From Actinophytocola algeriensis (lineage in GTDB: Bacteria > Actinomycetota > Actinomycetes > Mycobacteriales > Pseudonocardiaceae), in contig NZ_JACHJQ010000003.1 in NCBI RefSeq assembly GCF_014203735.1, positions 171,326 to 235,325 of the forward strand: a stretch of 64,000 bases of DNA. The letters are read 5' to 3'. The notes under the pieces were generated by a model. It made no database searches and had not been told where the DNA came from. It saw only the letters and a list, made by a program, of their open reading frames with translations. Shown here piece by piece: positions 1 to 8,000 of the stretch (the stretch's first letter is position 1; every line of letters starts with the position of its first letter). The translations under genes were made by a program, and so were the position numbers.

Positions 1-117
1 GCGGAGCATGCGGAGCGAGCATCGCAGCCGAGCGGAGCATGCGGAGCGAGCATCGCAGCCGAGCGGAGCATGCGGAGCGAGCATCGCAGCCGAGCAGAGC
101 ATGCGGAGCGAGCATCG
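1..117. repeat. 31-bp tandem repeat, 3.8 copies
   Basis: Three perfect 31-bp units (1-31, 32-62, 63-93) beginning GCGGAGCATGCGGAGCGAGC, and a fourth partial unit (94-117) with one G-to-A change. The array may continue left of the window. It ends 14 bases before the response regulator start. A related single copy lies at 29924-29949 on the minus strand, so the unit belongs to a dispersed family. There are no spacers, so it is not a CRISPR. Confidence 0.9.
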
Positions 118-131
118 TTACTGTCGGATAT

Positions 132-782
132 GTGCGGGTACTGGTGGTCGAGGACGATGAGAACCTGCGGATCGCGATCGCCGGGTCGCTGCGTGCGGCA
201 GGGTTCGCCGTGGACGCGGTCGGCGACCTGCCCGCCGCCGACGAGGCGCTGTCGGTGAACTCCTACGACTGCGCCGTCCTCGACCGCATGCTGCCCTCCG
301 GTGACGCCCTCCACTACGTCCGCGTGCGGCGCCCCGCCGTGCCCGTGCTGTTCCTGACCGCGCGGGACACCGTCGCCGACCGCATCGCCGGTCTCGAGCA
401 CGGCGACGACTACCTGGTGAAGCCGTTCGCGGTCGAGGAGCTGGAGGCGCGTGTGCGGCGGCTGTGCAGACGCGTGGCGAGCGGGCTGCCACCGGTGCTG
501 CGCTGCGGCGACCTGGAGGTCGACAGTGGACGGCACGAGGTGCGGCGCGCGGGTGTGCTGCTCACGTTGACGGGCAAGGAGTTCGACGTGCTGCGCCTGC
601 TCGTCGCGCGCCAGCGCACGCCGGTGCACCGCGCCGACCTCATCAAAGAGGTGTGGGACCCGTTCGTCGACCCCGCGTCCAATGTGCTCGACGTGGTGAT
701 CACCCAGCTGCGCCGCAAGCTGCGGCACCCGCCCATGATCCACACCGTGCGGGGTTTCGGTTATCGCATCGAGCCCGCCTAG
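132..782 (+). CDS. OmpR-family response regulator
   Basis: Two-component response regulator of 216 aa, expected to be phosphorylated by a sensor kinase and to bind DNA. The receiver starts VRVLVVEDDE, with the acidic pocket near the N-terminus, the phospho-acceptor Asp in VLDRMLP and the conserved Lys in LVKPF. The C-terminal half is a winged helix ending VRGFGYRIEPA. The GTG at 132 is chosen because the receiver fold begins there; the open frame extends further left only because the tandem repeat happens to be open. The segment GLEHGDDYL is one residue shorter than the usual GLxxGADDYL. No kinase is visible; it may lie left of the window. Family assignment is secure, the regulon unknown. Confidence 0.88.
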   Translation: MRVLVVEDDENLRIAIAGSLRAAGFAVDAVGDLPAADEALSVNSYDCAVLDRMLPSGDALHYVRVRRPAVPVLFLTARDTVADRIAGLEHGDDYLVKPFAVEELEARVRRLCRRVASGLPPVLRCGDLEVDSGRHEVRRAGVLLTLTGKEFDVLRLLVARQRTPVHRADLIKEVWDPFVDPASNVLDVVITQLRRKLRHPPMIHTVRGFGYRIEPA

Positions 783-826
783 ACACGGTTAGCCTGGAAC
801 CACACCGCACTCCCCGGGGGAACGAC

Positions 827-1294
827 ATGCGCCGCGTCCTGTTCGCCGTCCTCGGGCTCGCAGGCCTGCTGATCGCGGGCTGCAGCTCGGCAGTGGCGGG
901 TGTCGCGCTGCCCGCGGCCTCCCCGGACGACGACCGCGAGCTCGTGCAGGCGTACTTCGACGACCTGAACGCGGCGGCCGAGGAGGGCCCCGCCACGCAG
1001 CGGGACTTCCTGCGCCGCAGCCAGCACCCGGACTACGCGGACGAACTGTGCGATCTGGGCGACCTGACGCTCAACGTCGACCCCGCCATGTCGACGCTGC
1101 GAGTGGACCCGGACTGGGTGCCGCCGGACGCGGGCCGCGACGCGGCACACCCGCGTGGACTGGTGTACGTCCTCGGCGTGTCGGTCAGCATCCGGCAGGA
1201 CGGCGCGTTGCTCGGCGAGCAGATCGGGTCCCAGCGGGTGGTCGTGCTCGAGGACAAGGCGTACGGCTTCGCGCCGTGTCCCACAGGTCAGTGA
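827..1294 (+). CDS. Putative lipoprotein
   Basis: Small exported lipoprotein of 155 aa. It starts MRRVLFAVLGLAGLLIAGC, a signal peptide with lipobox LIAGC, so the mature protein should be lipidated at that Cys and face the outside. The rest is soluble and acidic with no family I recognise. A GGGGGAAC purine stretch precedes the ATG. It lies 44 bp after the response regulator and may be cotranscribed with it. Function unknown. Confidence 0.75.
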   Translation: MRRVLFAVLGLAGLLIAGCSSAVAGVALPAASPDDDRELVQAYFDDLNAAAEEGPATQRDFLRRSQHPDYADELCDLGDLTLNVDPAMSTLRVDPDWVPPDAGRDAAHPRGLVYVLGVSVSIRQDGALLGEQIGSQRVVVLEDKAYGFAPCPTGQ

Positions 1295-1470
1295 CGCTCC
1301 GCGACCACATCGGCGGCAGATGCGCGTTCCGCCAACCGTCCGGAGCAGCCGTCACTGGTTCGGAGCAGTCGGAGTTCCACCAGTAGGGGGAAATCCGAAC
1401 ACGCAACCGCCAACATCTCAAGACCGCTACGCCTCCCGTCGAAACAGACCAGGTAGGGAGGTGAGCGCGT

Positions 1471-2388
1471 ATGGCAGCAGTGGACACCCAGCCAGAGCCG
1501 GTCCGGCGGGACCCCAGATGGCGGGAACGCAGGATCAACGAGCCGACGGTACCCATCCAGCACCCGTCCCGGCGCGGCGAGCACGTTCGTGCCGAGCCCC
1601 GGAACGAGACCTGGCACGAGGCCCGGGAGTCCCTGCTCGAGGCGCACATCGAGTCGGAAGAGATGAGCCTGGTCGAACTGCACCAGTCCATCGCCTCCCT
1701 GCTGGCGTCGCGCGGCGAGTGGCGGCAGGCGTACGAGCACCTGCGGCACGCGCTGGACCTCGCGACGGCGGAGCGGCCGCCCCAGGTGCCGGAGCAGTTC
1801 CGGCAGGAGGTCGCCCGGCTGCGCAGGGAACACGCGGAAGCCCGTGAGCAGAGCATCCGCGACGCGCTCACCGCGAGCTACAACCGCCGCTACCTCGACC
1901 AGCGGCTCCTGGAGGTGGACGACCCGCGCGGCGAGTTCGCGGTGGCGCTCGTCGACCTCGACCTCTTCAAGCGCGTGAACGACACGTTCGGTCACCTCGT
2001 CGGCGACCGGGTGCTGCAGCAGGTGGTCGAGCTGCTCCAGGTGGGCCTGCCGGAGGGCGGGTTCTGCGCCAGGTACGGCGGCGAGGAGTTCGTGCTCATG
2101 CTGCCGGGCCTCGACGGCGCGGCCGCGTGGGCGGTCTCCGAGGCGGCACGGGCGCGGGTCGAGCAGTTCGCGTGGTCCTCGATCGTCCGGGGCCTGCGTG
2201 TGACGGTTTCCATAGGCGTCGCGCACGAGTCCGGGACCAGCGGCGTCACCAGTCCCGAGCAGCAGCTCCGGCTCGCGGACGGGCTCCTGTACACGGCCAA
2301 GCAGTCGGGCCGCAACAGCGTGGCCTACCGTGTCGGAGGCCAGGTCCGCCTCTCCGGCGCGGCCGGGCAACGAAGTCGGCGCGGCTAG
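1471..2388 (+). CDS. Diguanylate cyclase (GGDEF domain)
   Basis: Soluble 305-aa protein predicted to make c-di-GMP from two GTP. The C-terminal half is a GGDEF domain: LTASYNRRYL, then DLDLFKRVNDTFGH, then the active-site signature RYGGEEF, a catalytically competent GGEEF variant. No RxxD inhibitory site sits five residues before the signature, so product inhibition through a classical I-site is unlikely. The N-terminal 120 aa are charged, with one TPR-like helix pair (SLLASRGEWRQAYEHLRHAL) and a coiled segment leading into the domain. There are no membrane segments. The start is supported by GGGAGGTG just upstream. Its input signal is unknown. Confidence 0.88.
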   Translation: MAAVDTQPEPVRRDPRWRERRINEPTVPIQHPSRRGEHVRAEPRNETWHEARESLLEAHIESEEMSLVELHQSIASLLASRGEWRQAYEHLRHALDLATAERPPQVPEQFRQEVARLRREHAEAREQSIRDALTASYNRRYLDQRLLEVDDPRGEFAVALVDLDLFKRVNDTFGHLVGDRVLQQVVELLQVGLPEGGFCARYGGEEFVLMLPGLDGAAAWAVSEAARARVEQFAWSSIVRGLRVTVSIGVAHESGTSGVTSPEQQLRLADGLLYTAKQSGRNSVAYRVGGQVRLSGAAGQRSRRG

Positions 2389-2655
2389 TTCCGGTCACCC
2401 TTGACCGCGCTCTTGCGTCGGTTCGATAACATTTAGGGCCGCGACGGCGATACCCCGATCGGGCTATCCGATGGAGGCCAGTTGCCCACAGATAGTGAGC
2501 GATTTTCGGTTGGCAGTCGTCAGAAGTGCCATCCGTCCGTACTATCTGGGCGGCACTAGAACACTGTGGGTTCGCAACCAAGGTGCGACACACAACGTCT
2601 TGATAAAGAAAGAGCCACGAAACAGTGGCCCGTACACGAGGTGAGAGGAGTCCGG
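2389..2655. other. Intergenic region upstream of the LCP gene
   Basis: This 267-bp spacer is less GC-rich than its surroundings and should hold the LCP promoter. I see no hairpin terminator, RNA gene or convincing ORF in it. An open frame continues upstream of the chosen GTG to about 2566 but has no ribosome site. Confidence 0.4.
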
Positions 2656-5600
2656 GTGCCCGACGACGAACGCCTCGGCGGCACCCGCGATCCGCACGAG
2701 TACGGCAGGCGGCACCGTCGCGAGGACGGCGCCGCTCCCGGTGAGGACAAACCGAGGCGCCGCAGGCGTTCGATGGAGGCCGGTGGCGGGTTGTCCGTGG
2801 CCGACCTGGTGCAGAAACACACCGCGTCGAGGTCGGACCTGACACCGGTCGACCCGCAACAGCTGCAGCAGAACGCGCTGGTGAGCGGCCGCCGCGCCCG
2901 TCAGGACAGACAGGGCGCCGAGGGCCCCGCGGGCCACGGCCACCCCGGCGAGACACCCCGGCGCCAGGCGCCGCCCCCACCCTCGATCGCGGACGCCCTG
3001 AGCGGCGAGTCCTCCGACTTCCCCCGCGACGACAGGCCCCGCCCCGGCCGCCGCGCCGACCGCAACGGTTTCCCGCAGGACACCGCGGCGCCCGGTCGCC
3101 GGCCCCACCCGGGCGAGGCCGCCCGCAAGGGTCGCCGAGCAGCGGAAACCCCGGGCCCCAACAGCCACCACGCGGCCCCGCCGGCCACTCCCGACGCGTT
3201 CGCCCCCGGCACGTTCGCCCCCGACACGTTCGCCCCCGATGGTGGCCACCACGCCTTCCCACCGGACGTTCCCGGCGAGGGCTCCGGGCCCCGGCGCCAC
3301 GCCGTGCCCGCCGCTCCCCACCCCGGCGAGGCCACCCGCAACGGCCGCCGAGGCGGCGAACCAGCGGGCTTCCCCGCGGACCTGCCCGCCGAGCCCCGCC
3401 GCCGTGGCGAAGGTTCCGGCCCCCGTCCCCGTCCCCGCCGCGGCGACGCCGCAGGCTTCCCTCCGGACGCACCCGGCCGGGCAGGCGCTGGCCCCGACGC
3501 GTTCTTCCCGGACACCCCCGGCTTCCCGGCGGACCTGCCCGGCGCACGCCGCGGCGGCGCTGCCGACGCTTACCTCCCGGAAGGCCCCGGGAACGGCCGC
3601 CCAGGCGGCGGCCCCGACGCCTTCTTCCCGGAAACCCCCGGCGACGGCTCCCACGCCCGGCGCGGTGAGGCCCCCGGCTTCCCGGCAGAAGCTCCCGGTG
3701 ACGGCCGCAACGGCCGCCGAGCAGGCGGCCCCGACGCTTTCCTCCCGGACGGTCCCGGCAACGGCCGCCCCGGCGGCCCCGACGCCTTCTTCCCCGACGC
3801 ACCCGGCGACGGCTCCCACGCCCGGCGCGGCGAGGCCCCCGGCTTCCCGGCGGACATCCCCGGGGAGGGCTCCGGCCCGCGGGCCCGGCGCGGCGACGGC
3901 TTCCCGGCGGACCTGCCCGCGGATCCCCGCGGCGCACGCCGCGGCGGCCCCGACGCGTTCTTCCCGGACGCGCCTGCCGACGTCCCCCACCCCGGCAGCC
4001 GCCGGACGGGTGAGGCCTCCGGGCACCACGCCGTCCCGGGTGAGCCCGGCTTCCCCGGCGAAGCCCCCCAGGCTCCCGCGCCACGCCCCCGTCCTCGGCG
4101 CCGAGGCGAAGCGTCGGCCCACCGCGCCGTCCCCGACCCGATCGGCTTCCCGTCCGAAGCACCCGGGGAGCCCGTGTTCCCCCGCGACGACGCCCCCCTG
4201 AACGGCCGCCGTCCCGGTGAGGCACCGATCCCGGGCGGCCGCAGGCCGGGCGAGGGGTCCGCGCACCACCCGATCCCGGGTGGCCGTCGCACCGGTGAGG
4301 CCTCGGCCCACCACCCGGTCCCCGGCGACCCCAACGGCTTCCCCGGCGAACCTCCCTTCCCCCGCGACGACACGCCCCTCAACGGGCGCCGCCCCGGTGA
4401 GACGTCCGCGCACTACCCGGTCCCCGGCCGCCAGGGTCCGCCGACGCCGCCGCCCGGCCAGTGGCCCGGTGAGCCGATCTCCGAGCCGAGGCTGACCCCG
4501 GCCGCGATCGACGCGCCGGACGCGCGGCCGAGGAGCACCGGTGTGCCGCCGGTCCCGCCGCCGCTGCCGCCGCGTGGTGACGACGACCTCGTGTCGATGA
4601 CCACCGAGATGGAGGCCATCGGCGAGGAGGTGCAGAAGCGGCGCACCATCGACCACACGCTCGCGCGCTTCTCCGCCGTCCACGACGAGATCAAGGCCGA
4701 GGAGCGGGAGAAGAAGGCCAAGCGCCGCAAGCTCCGGCCATGGCAGAACGACGACAGCGAGATGGACCGCCTCGACGAGCTGGACGCCCAGCAGTCGATG
4801 GCGATGCGGATCCCCGTCATCCCCGATGAGGACGAGGCCAGGCCGGAGGACGAGGAGCCCAAGGGCCGCCTGCGCAAGAAGAAGCGCAAGAAGTGGGGCA
4901 AGGGGTCGGCGGGCAAGGCGTTCGTCGTCTTCTTCGCGGCACTCGTGTTCGTGGGGACCGCGGCCGGGTGGAGCTTCAAGGCCTACATCGACGCGGCGGC
5001 GACCACCGTCGACGCGCTCGACCCCGACTCCAAGGCCATCCAGGACGCCGAGGCACAGCTCGGTGACGAGAACTTCCTGCTCGTCGGCTCCGACACCCGC
5101 GCGGGTGCGGCCGCCGAGGAGGGCGTCGGCGACGAGAACACCATTCAGGGCGCGCGGTCCGACACCGTGATGATCGCGCACATCCCGAAGAACCGGGAAC
5201 GGGTCGTGGTCGTCTCCTTTCCGCGCGACCTCGAGGTGACCCGCCCCGAGTGCGAGGGCTGGGACGCCAAGTCCGGTGAGCTGAACGGCGAGACCCACCC
5301 GGCCGAGGAACAGGTCAAGATCAACACGGCCTACCAGGTCGGCGGGCCCAAGTGCGTGACGAAGATGGTGCAGGAGCTGTCCGGTCTCGCCATCAACCAC
5401 TTCGTCGGCATCGACTTCCACGGCTTCAAGGAAATGGTCGACGCCGTGGAGGGCGTCGAGGTGTGCGTCGAGCAGCCGATGAAGGACGAGACGCTCGGCA
5501 CGATCGTGCCCGAGGCGGGCAAGAACGTGAAGCTCTCGGGCGACCAGGCGCTGAACTTCGTGCGCGCCCGCAAGGTCGAGGGCGACGTGACCTCCGACTA

Positions 5601-6366
5601 CGGCCGCATCATCCGCCAGCAGCGGTTCCTGTCCTCCCTGCTGCGCAAGGCGATGTCGAGCGAGGTGCTGCTCGACCCCGGCAAGCTGACCGCCTTCGTC
5701 GACGCGTTCTCGAAGGCCACCTTCGGTGACAACGTGGGCGTGGACCAGCTGTTCACGCTCGGCCAGTCGATGCAGGGCGTCGAGGCCGGCCGGGTCACGT
5801 TCATCACCGTGCCGACCGTCGGCGAGTCCAACGAGCGCGGCAACGAGGACCTGCGCGTCGAGGACACCAACGCGCTGTTCGAGGCGATCCGCCAGGACAC
5901 CCCGCTGCCGGGCGAGACCCCGAAGAAACCCGCCGACGACGCGTCGAAGGGCACTCCTCGGCAGTCGACCCTCCAGCAGGACCAGCCACAGGGCCCGGTC
6001 GACCCGAAGACCATCAAGATCCAGGTGCTGAACGGCGGCAACGAGACCGGCGGCATCGCGGGCGACACCGCGGACGCGCTCGCCGAGTACGGCTTCCAGA
6101 TCATGCGCGTGGACGCGGCGCCGGAGAACATCGACAAGACCGCGGTCATCAAGTACGGCAAGGAACGCATCGCCGAGGCGCAGACCCTCCAGGCGGCCGT
6201 GCCCGGCTCGGTGCTGCAGGAGGACCCGTCGATGGCGGGCGCGATCATGCTGGTGGTCGGACCGGGCTTCGACGGCGAGGTCGTGTCACCGAACGGGGGC
6301 GGCAAGACCGCCGAGGTGCCGGACAACCTCTCCACCGTCAACGCCGGTGACGTTTCGTGCGCGTAG
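2656..6366 (+). CDS. LCP (LytR-CpsA-Psr) cell-wall ligase with giant disordered N-terminus
   Basis: LCP phosphotransferase of 1236 aa, a family that attaches lipid-linked glycopolymers (arabinogalactan in mycolata) to peptidoglycan at the outer face of the membrane. Residues 1-80 are charged and include SVADLVQKH. Residues about 80-630 are a Pro/Gly/Ala/Arg-rich repeat region built from variants of PDAFFPDAPG, GFPADLPG and ARRGEAPG. One membrane helix lies near 754-777 (AFVVFFAALVFVGTAAGWSF). The LCP domain, about 806-1026, has SDTRAG, RSDTVMI, SFPRDLEV, and the Arg-rich NFVRARK and YGRIIRQQRF. A LytR_C domain lies near 1120-1210. The M. tuberculosis homologue Rv0822c is about 680 aa, so most of the excess is the repeat region. 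The GTG at 2656 is preferred for its GAGAGGAG ribosome site. Confidence 0.9.
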   Translation: MPDDERLGGTRDPHEYGRRHRREDGAAPGEDKPRRRRRSMEAGGGLSVADLVQKHTASRSDLTPVDPQQLQQNALVSGRRARQDRQGAEGPAGHGHPGETPRRQAPPPPSIADALSGESSDFPRDDRPRPGRRADRNGFPQDTAAPGRRPHPGEAARKGRRAAETPGPNSHHAAPPATPDAFAPGTFAPDTFAPDGGHHAFPPDVPGEGSGPRRHAVPAAPHPGEATRNGRRGGEPAGFPADLPAEPRRRGEGSGPRPRPRRGDAAGFPPDAPGRAGAGPDAFFPDTPGFPADLPGARRGGAADAYLPEGPGNGRPGGGPDAFFPETPGDGSHARRGEAPGFPAEAPGDGRNGRRAGGPDAFLPDGPGNGRPGGPDAFFPDAPGDGSHARRGEAPGFPADIPGEGSGPRARRGDGFPADLPADPRGARRGGPDAFFPDAPADVPHPGSRRTGEASGHHAVPGEPGFPGEAPQAPAPRPRPRRRGEASAHRAVPDPIGFPSEAPGEPVFPRDDAPLNGRRPGEAPIPGGRRPGEGSAHHPIPGGRRTGEASAHHPVPGDPNGFPGEPPFPRDDTPLNGRRPGETSAHYPVPGRQGPPTPPPGQWPGEPISEPRLTPAAIDAPDARPRSTGVPPVPPPLPPRGDDDLVSMTTEMEAIGEEVQKRRTIDHTLARFSAVHDEIKAEEREKKAKRRKLRPWQNDDSEMDRLDELDAQQSMAMRIPVIPDEDEARPEDEEPKGRLRKKKRKKWGKGSAGKAFVVFFAALVFVGTAAGWSFKAYIDAAATTVDALDPDSKAIQDAEAQLGDENFLLVGSDTRAGAAAEEGVGDENTIQGARSDTVMIAHIPKNRERVVVVSFPRDLEVTRPECEGWDAKSGELNGETHPAEEQVKINTAYQVGGPKCVTKMVQELSGLAINHFVGIDFHGFKEMVDAVEGVEVCVEQPMKDETLGTIVPEAGKNVKLSGDQALNFVRARKVEGDVTSDYGRIIRQQRFLSSLLRKAMSSEVLLDPGKLTAFVDAFSKATFGDNVGVDQLFTLGQSMQGVEAGRVTFITVPTVGESNERGNEDLRVEDTNALFEAIRQDTPLPGETPKKPADDASKGTPRQSTLQQDQPQGPVDPKTIKIQVLNGGNETGGIAGDTADALAEYGFQIMRVDAAPENIDKTAVIKYGKERIAEAQTLQAAVPGSVLQEDPSMAGAIMLVVGPGFDGEVVSPNGGGKTAEVPDNLSTVNAGDVSCA

Positions 6367-6405
6367 GGCGCGCCTGACAGACCATCACCCGATTGGTGGC
6401 CGGGG

Positions 6406-6427
6406 GTTCACCCGGGATTCATCCAGC
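6406..6427 (+). promoter_or_regulatory. Candidate PHO box upstream of phoU
   Basis: Two 11-nt direct-repeat units, GTTCACCCGGG and ATTCATCCAGC. The first has the perfect GTTCACC core of actinobacterial PhoP sites and the second is degenerate. A TAGGCT -10-like hexamer (6455-6460) ends 6 bases before the phoU ATG, implying a leaderless transcript. The box sits about where a -35 activator site would be expected. Confidence 0.6.
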
Positions 6428-6466
6428 AATGCCGTTGGCGTGCGCACTCGCCCGTAGGCTGTCGCC

Positions 6467-7132
6467 ATGCGTGAGGCCTACCATGTCGAACTCGGTCAGC
6501 TCGCGGAAGAGCTGGCAAACATGTGCTCCATGTCCGCGACCGCGATGGAGCTCGCCACCCGGGCGCTGCTGGACACCGACCTCGGCCTCGCCGAACAGGT
6601 GATCGGCGACGACGCCAAGATCGACGACGCCCGGTCGTCCTGCGAGGAACACGCCTACGCGCTCCTCGCGCTGCAGGCGCCGGTGGCCACCGACCTCCGC
6701 ACGGTCCTCGCCGCCATCCACGCGGCCGAGAGCCTGGAGCGCATGGGTGACCTGGCGCTGCACGTGGCGAAGGCCGCCCGCCGCCGCCACCCGAACCCCG
6801 TGCTGCCGGAGCAGATCCGCCCCTACTTCTCCGAGATGGGCCGCGTGGCCGTCGAACTGGCCCGCGACGCGGAGCAGGTCATCCTGAACAAGGACATCGA
6901 CCAGGCCCGCTCGCTCGAAGAGGCCGACGACGAGATGGACGACCTCCACCGGCAGCTGTTCTCGGTGATCATGGAGAAGGACTGGTCACACGGCGTCGCG
7001 GCCGCGGTGGACGTGACCCTGCTCGGCCGCTTCTACGAGCGCTACGCCGACCACGCCGTGTCGGTGGCGAAGCGCGTCGTGTTCGTGGTGACCGGCCGGA
7101 TGCCCGGCTACGCGGAGGACGAGGACGTCTGA
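6467..7132 (+). CDS. phoU: Phosphate transport system regulator PhoU
   Basis: PhoU/PhoY protein of 221 aa, the family length. It is an all-helical cytoplasmic protein that links the Pst transporter to PhoR signalling and metal-dependent phosphate homeostasis. It shows the two symmetrical three-helix bundles with the acidic metal-binding signatures AESLERMGDLA in repeat 1 and RFYERYADHA in repeat 2. It starts MREAYHVELGQLAEEL. A candidate PHO box and leaderless promoter precede it. In M. tuberculosis the orthologue phoY2 sits beside the LCP gene, as here; the pst operon it serves lies 3.7 kb downstream on the other strand, beyond a type VII cassette. Confidence 0.95.
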   Translation: MREAYHVELGQLAEELANMCSMSATAMELATRALLDTDLGLAEQVIGDDAKIDDARSSCEEHAYALLALQAPVATDLRTVLAAIHAAESLERMGDLALHVAKAARRRHPNPVLPEQIRPYFSEMGRVAVELARDAEQVILNKDIDQARSLEEADDEMDDLHRQLFSVIMEKDWSHGVAAAVDVTLLGRFYERYADHAVSVAKRVVFVVTGRMPGYAEDEDV

Positions 7133-7161
7133 GCCCGACGCCCCGGCCCCCGAGCCCGTGC

Positions 7162-7210
7162 GATGAAGGACCCCTTCGTCACGCCCAGCGTGCTGGAGGG
7201 GTCCTTCGTC
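7162..7210. terminator. Convergent hairpin terminator after phoU
   Basis: Inverted repeat GATGAAGGACCCC (7162-7174) / GGGGTCCTTCGTC (7198-7210), 12 of 13 pairs, with a 23-nt loop. It lies between two convergent genes (phoU and espG) and could serve both. A similar GGGGACCTTC stem follows the lysozyme gene at 56.8 kb. Confidence 0.7.
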
Positions 7211-7226
7211 ACGTGTCCGGGCGGCG

Positions 7227-8000
7227 CTAGCGGCGAGCCAGCGGAGCCACCGACTCGATCATCTCGCCCAGTGTGAGTGCCAGCCGGGACCCGTCAGCCG
7301 GGCTGAACGTGCTGCGTACCTGCCCGTCCTCACCCGCCGGACGGGACAGCGTCAGGTACCGGCCCGCGTCGGTGTCGATCCAGGTGAGGTTGCCGGCGCG
7401 CAGTTCCTTGCCGGTGCGCCGGTCGCGGCCGGAGACGGAGAAGAACCCGGTCCCCGTGCGCGGCCTGGCGAGGTAGCTCGCGGCGATCCGCAGCTGCTGG
7501 TCGCCTGAGCCACCGCCGTACACCGGTGCGAGGAAGTCGTCCTGCTCCAGCGGTACCGGGCCGGGGCGGGTGACCGTCACCGACTGGCCGGGGCCGGCCG
7601 CCGTCTTCGGCAGCAGCCCGACGAGTGAGATCGCGAGCGCGGTCGGCCGGATCAGCTCGAGCCGGAACCGCTCGCCCTCCTTGACCGCGAGCACGCCCCG
7701 CTCGCCGTCGGTCGCGGCCCGCGCGTACAGCTTGCGGGTCTGCTCGACCGTGCCCATCGCGGCCACGGTGATCACCGGCCGCGACAGGACCGTGAACGCG
7801 CGGACCAGCTCCGGGTCGATGTCGGCGCCGCGGATCAGGCCGCGCCTGCCCAGGTCGAGGAACACCTCGCGGGCGATGCGCTGCCGGTCGACCTGGAACT
7901 CACCGAAGCTCGGGATCTCGAACGGGAACTGCCGGACGTTGACGTCCAGTGTCTGCGCCAGCACGTCCACCTCGCGCAGCGTGAGGATGTACCCGGCCAT
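7227..8000 (-). CDS. ESX secretion-associated protein EspG family (cassette 1)
   Basis: EspG-family protein of 257 aa, the cytosolic chaperones that bind PE-PPE-type substrates of type VII secretion. Features seen are the N-terminal LTLREVDVLAQTL, the central [10 protein letters not shown] (shared with the cassette 2 copy) and the C-terminal SFSVSGRD-type and YLTLSRP beta segments. The ATG at 8000 overlaps the upstream PPE-like stop (TGATG), so translation is coupled to the likely client, the usual EspG arrangement. It is the last gene of a four-gene operon. No secretion core genes are nearby. Family call good; the client pairing is inferred from coupling. Confidence 0.82.
   Translation of the reverse strand: MAGYILTLREVDVLAQTLDVNVRQFPFEIPSFGEFQVDRQRIAREVFLDLGRRGLIRGADIDPELVRAFTVLSRPVITVAAMGTVEQTRKLYARAATDGERGVLAVKEGERFRLELIRPTALAISLVGLLPKTAAGPGQSVTVTRPGPVPLEQDDFLAPVYGGGSGDQQLRIAASYLARPRTGTGFFSVSGRDRRTGKELRAGNLTWIDTDAGRYLTLSRPAGEDGQVRSTFSPADGSRLALTLGEMIESVAPLARR

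Noticed and set aside
1-117. The left-edge repeats as a CRISPR array
   Set aside because: Units are directly adjacent with no unique spacers, and no cas genes are present.
2246-5421. Very long open frames (up to ~960 codons) on the minus strand opposite the LCP gene
   Set aside because: They are the high-GC antisense shadow of the repetitive Pro/Gly/Arg-rich coding region. Their translations are low complexity with no domain, while the plus-strand frame has clear LCP and LytR_C domains.
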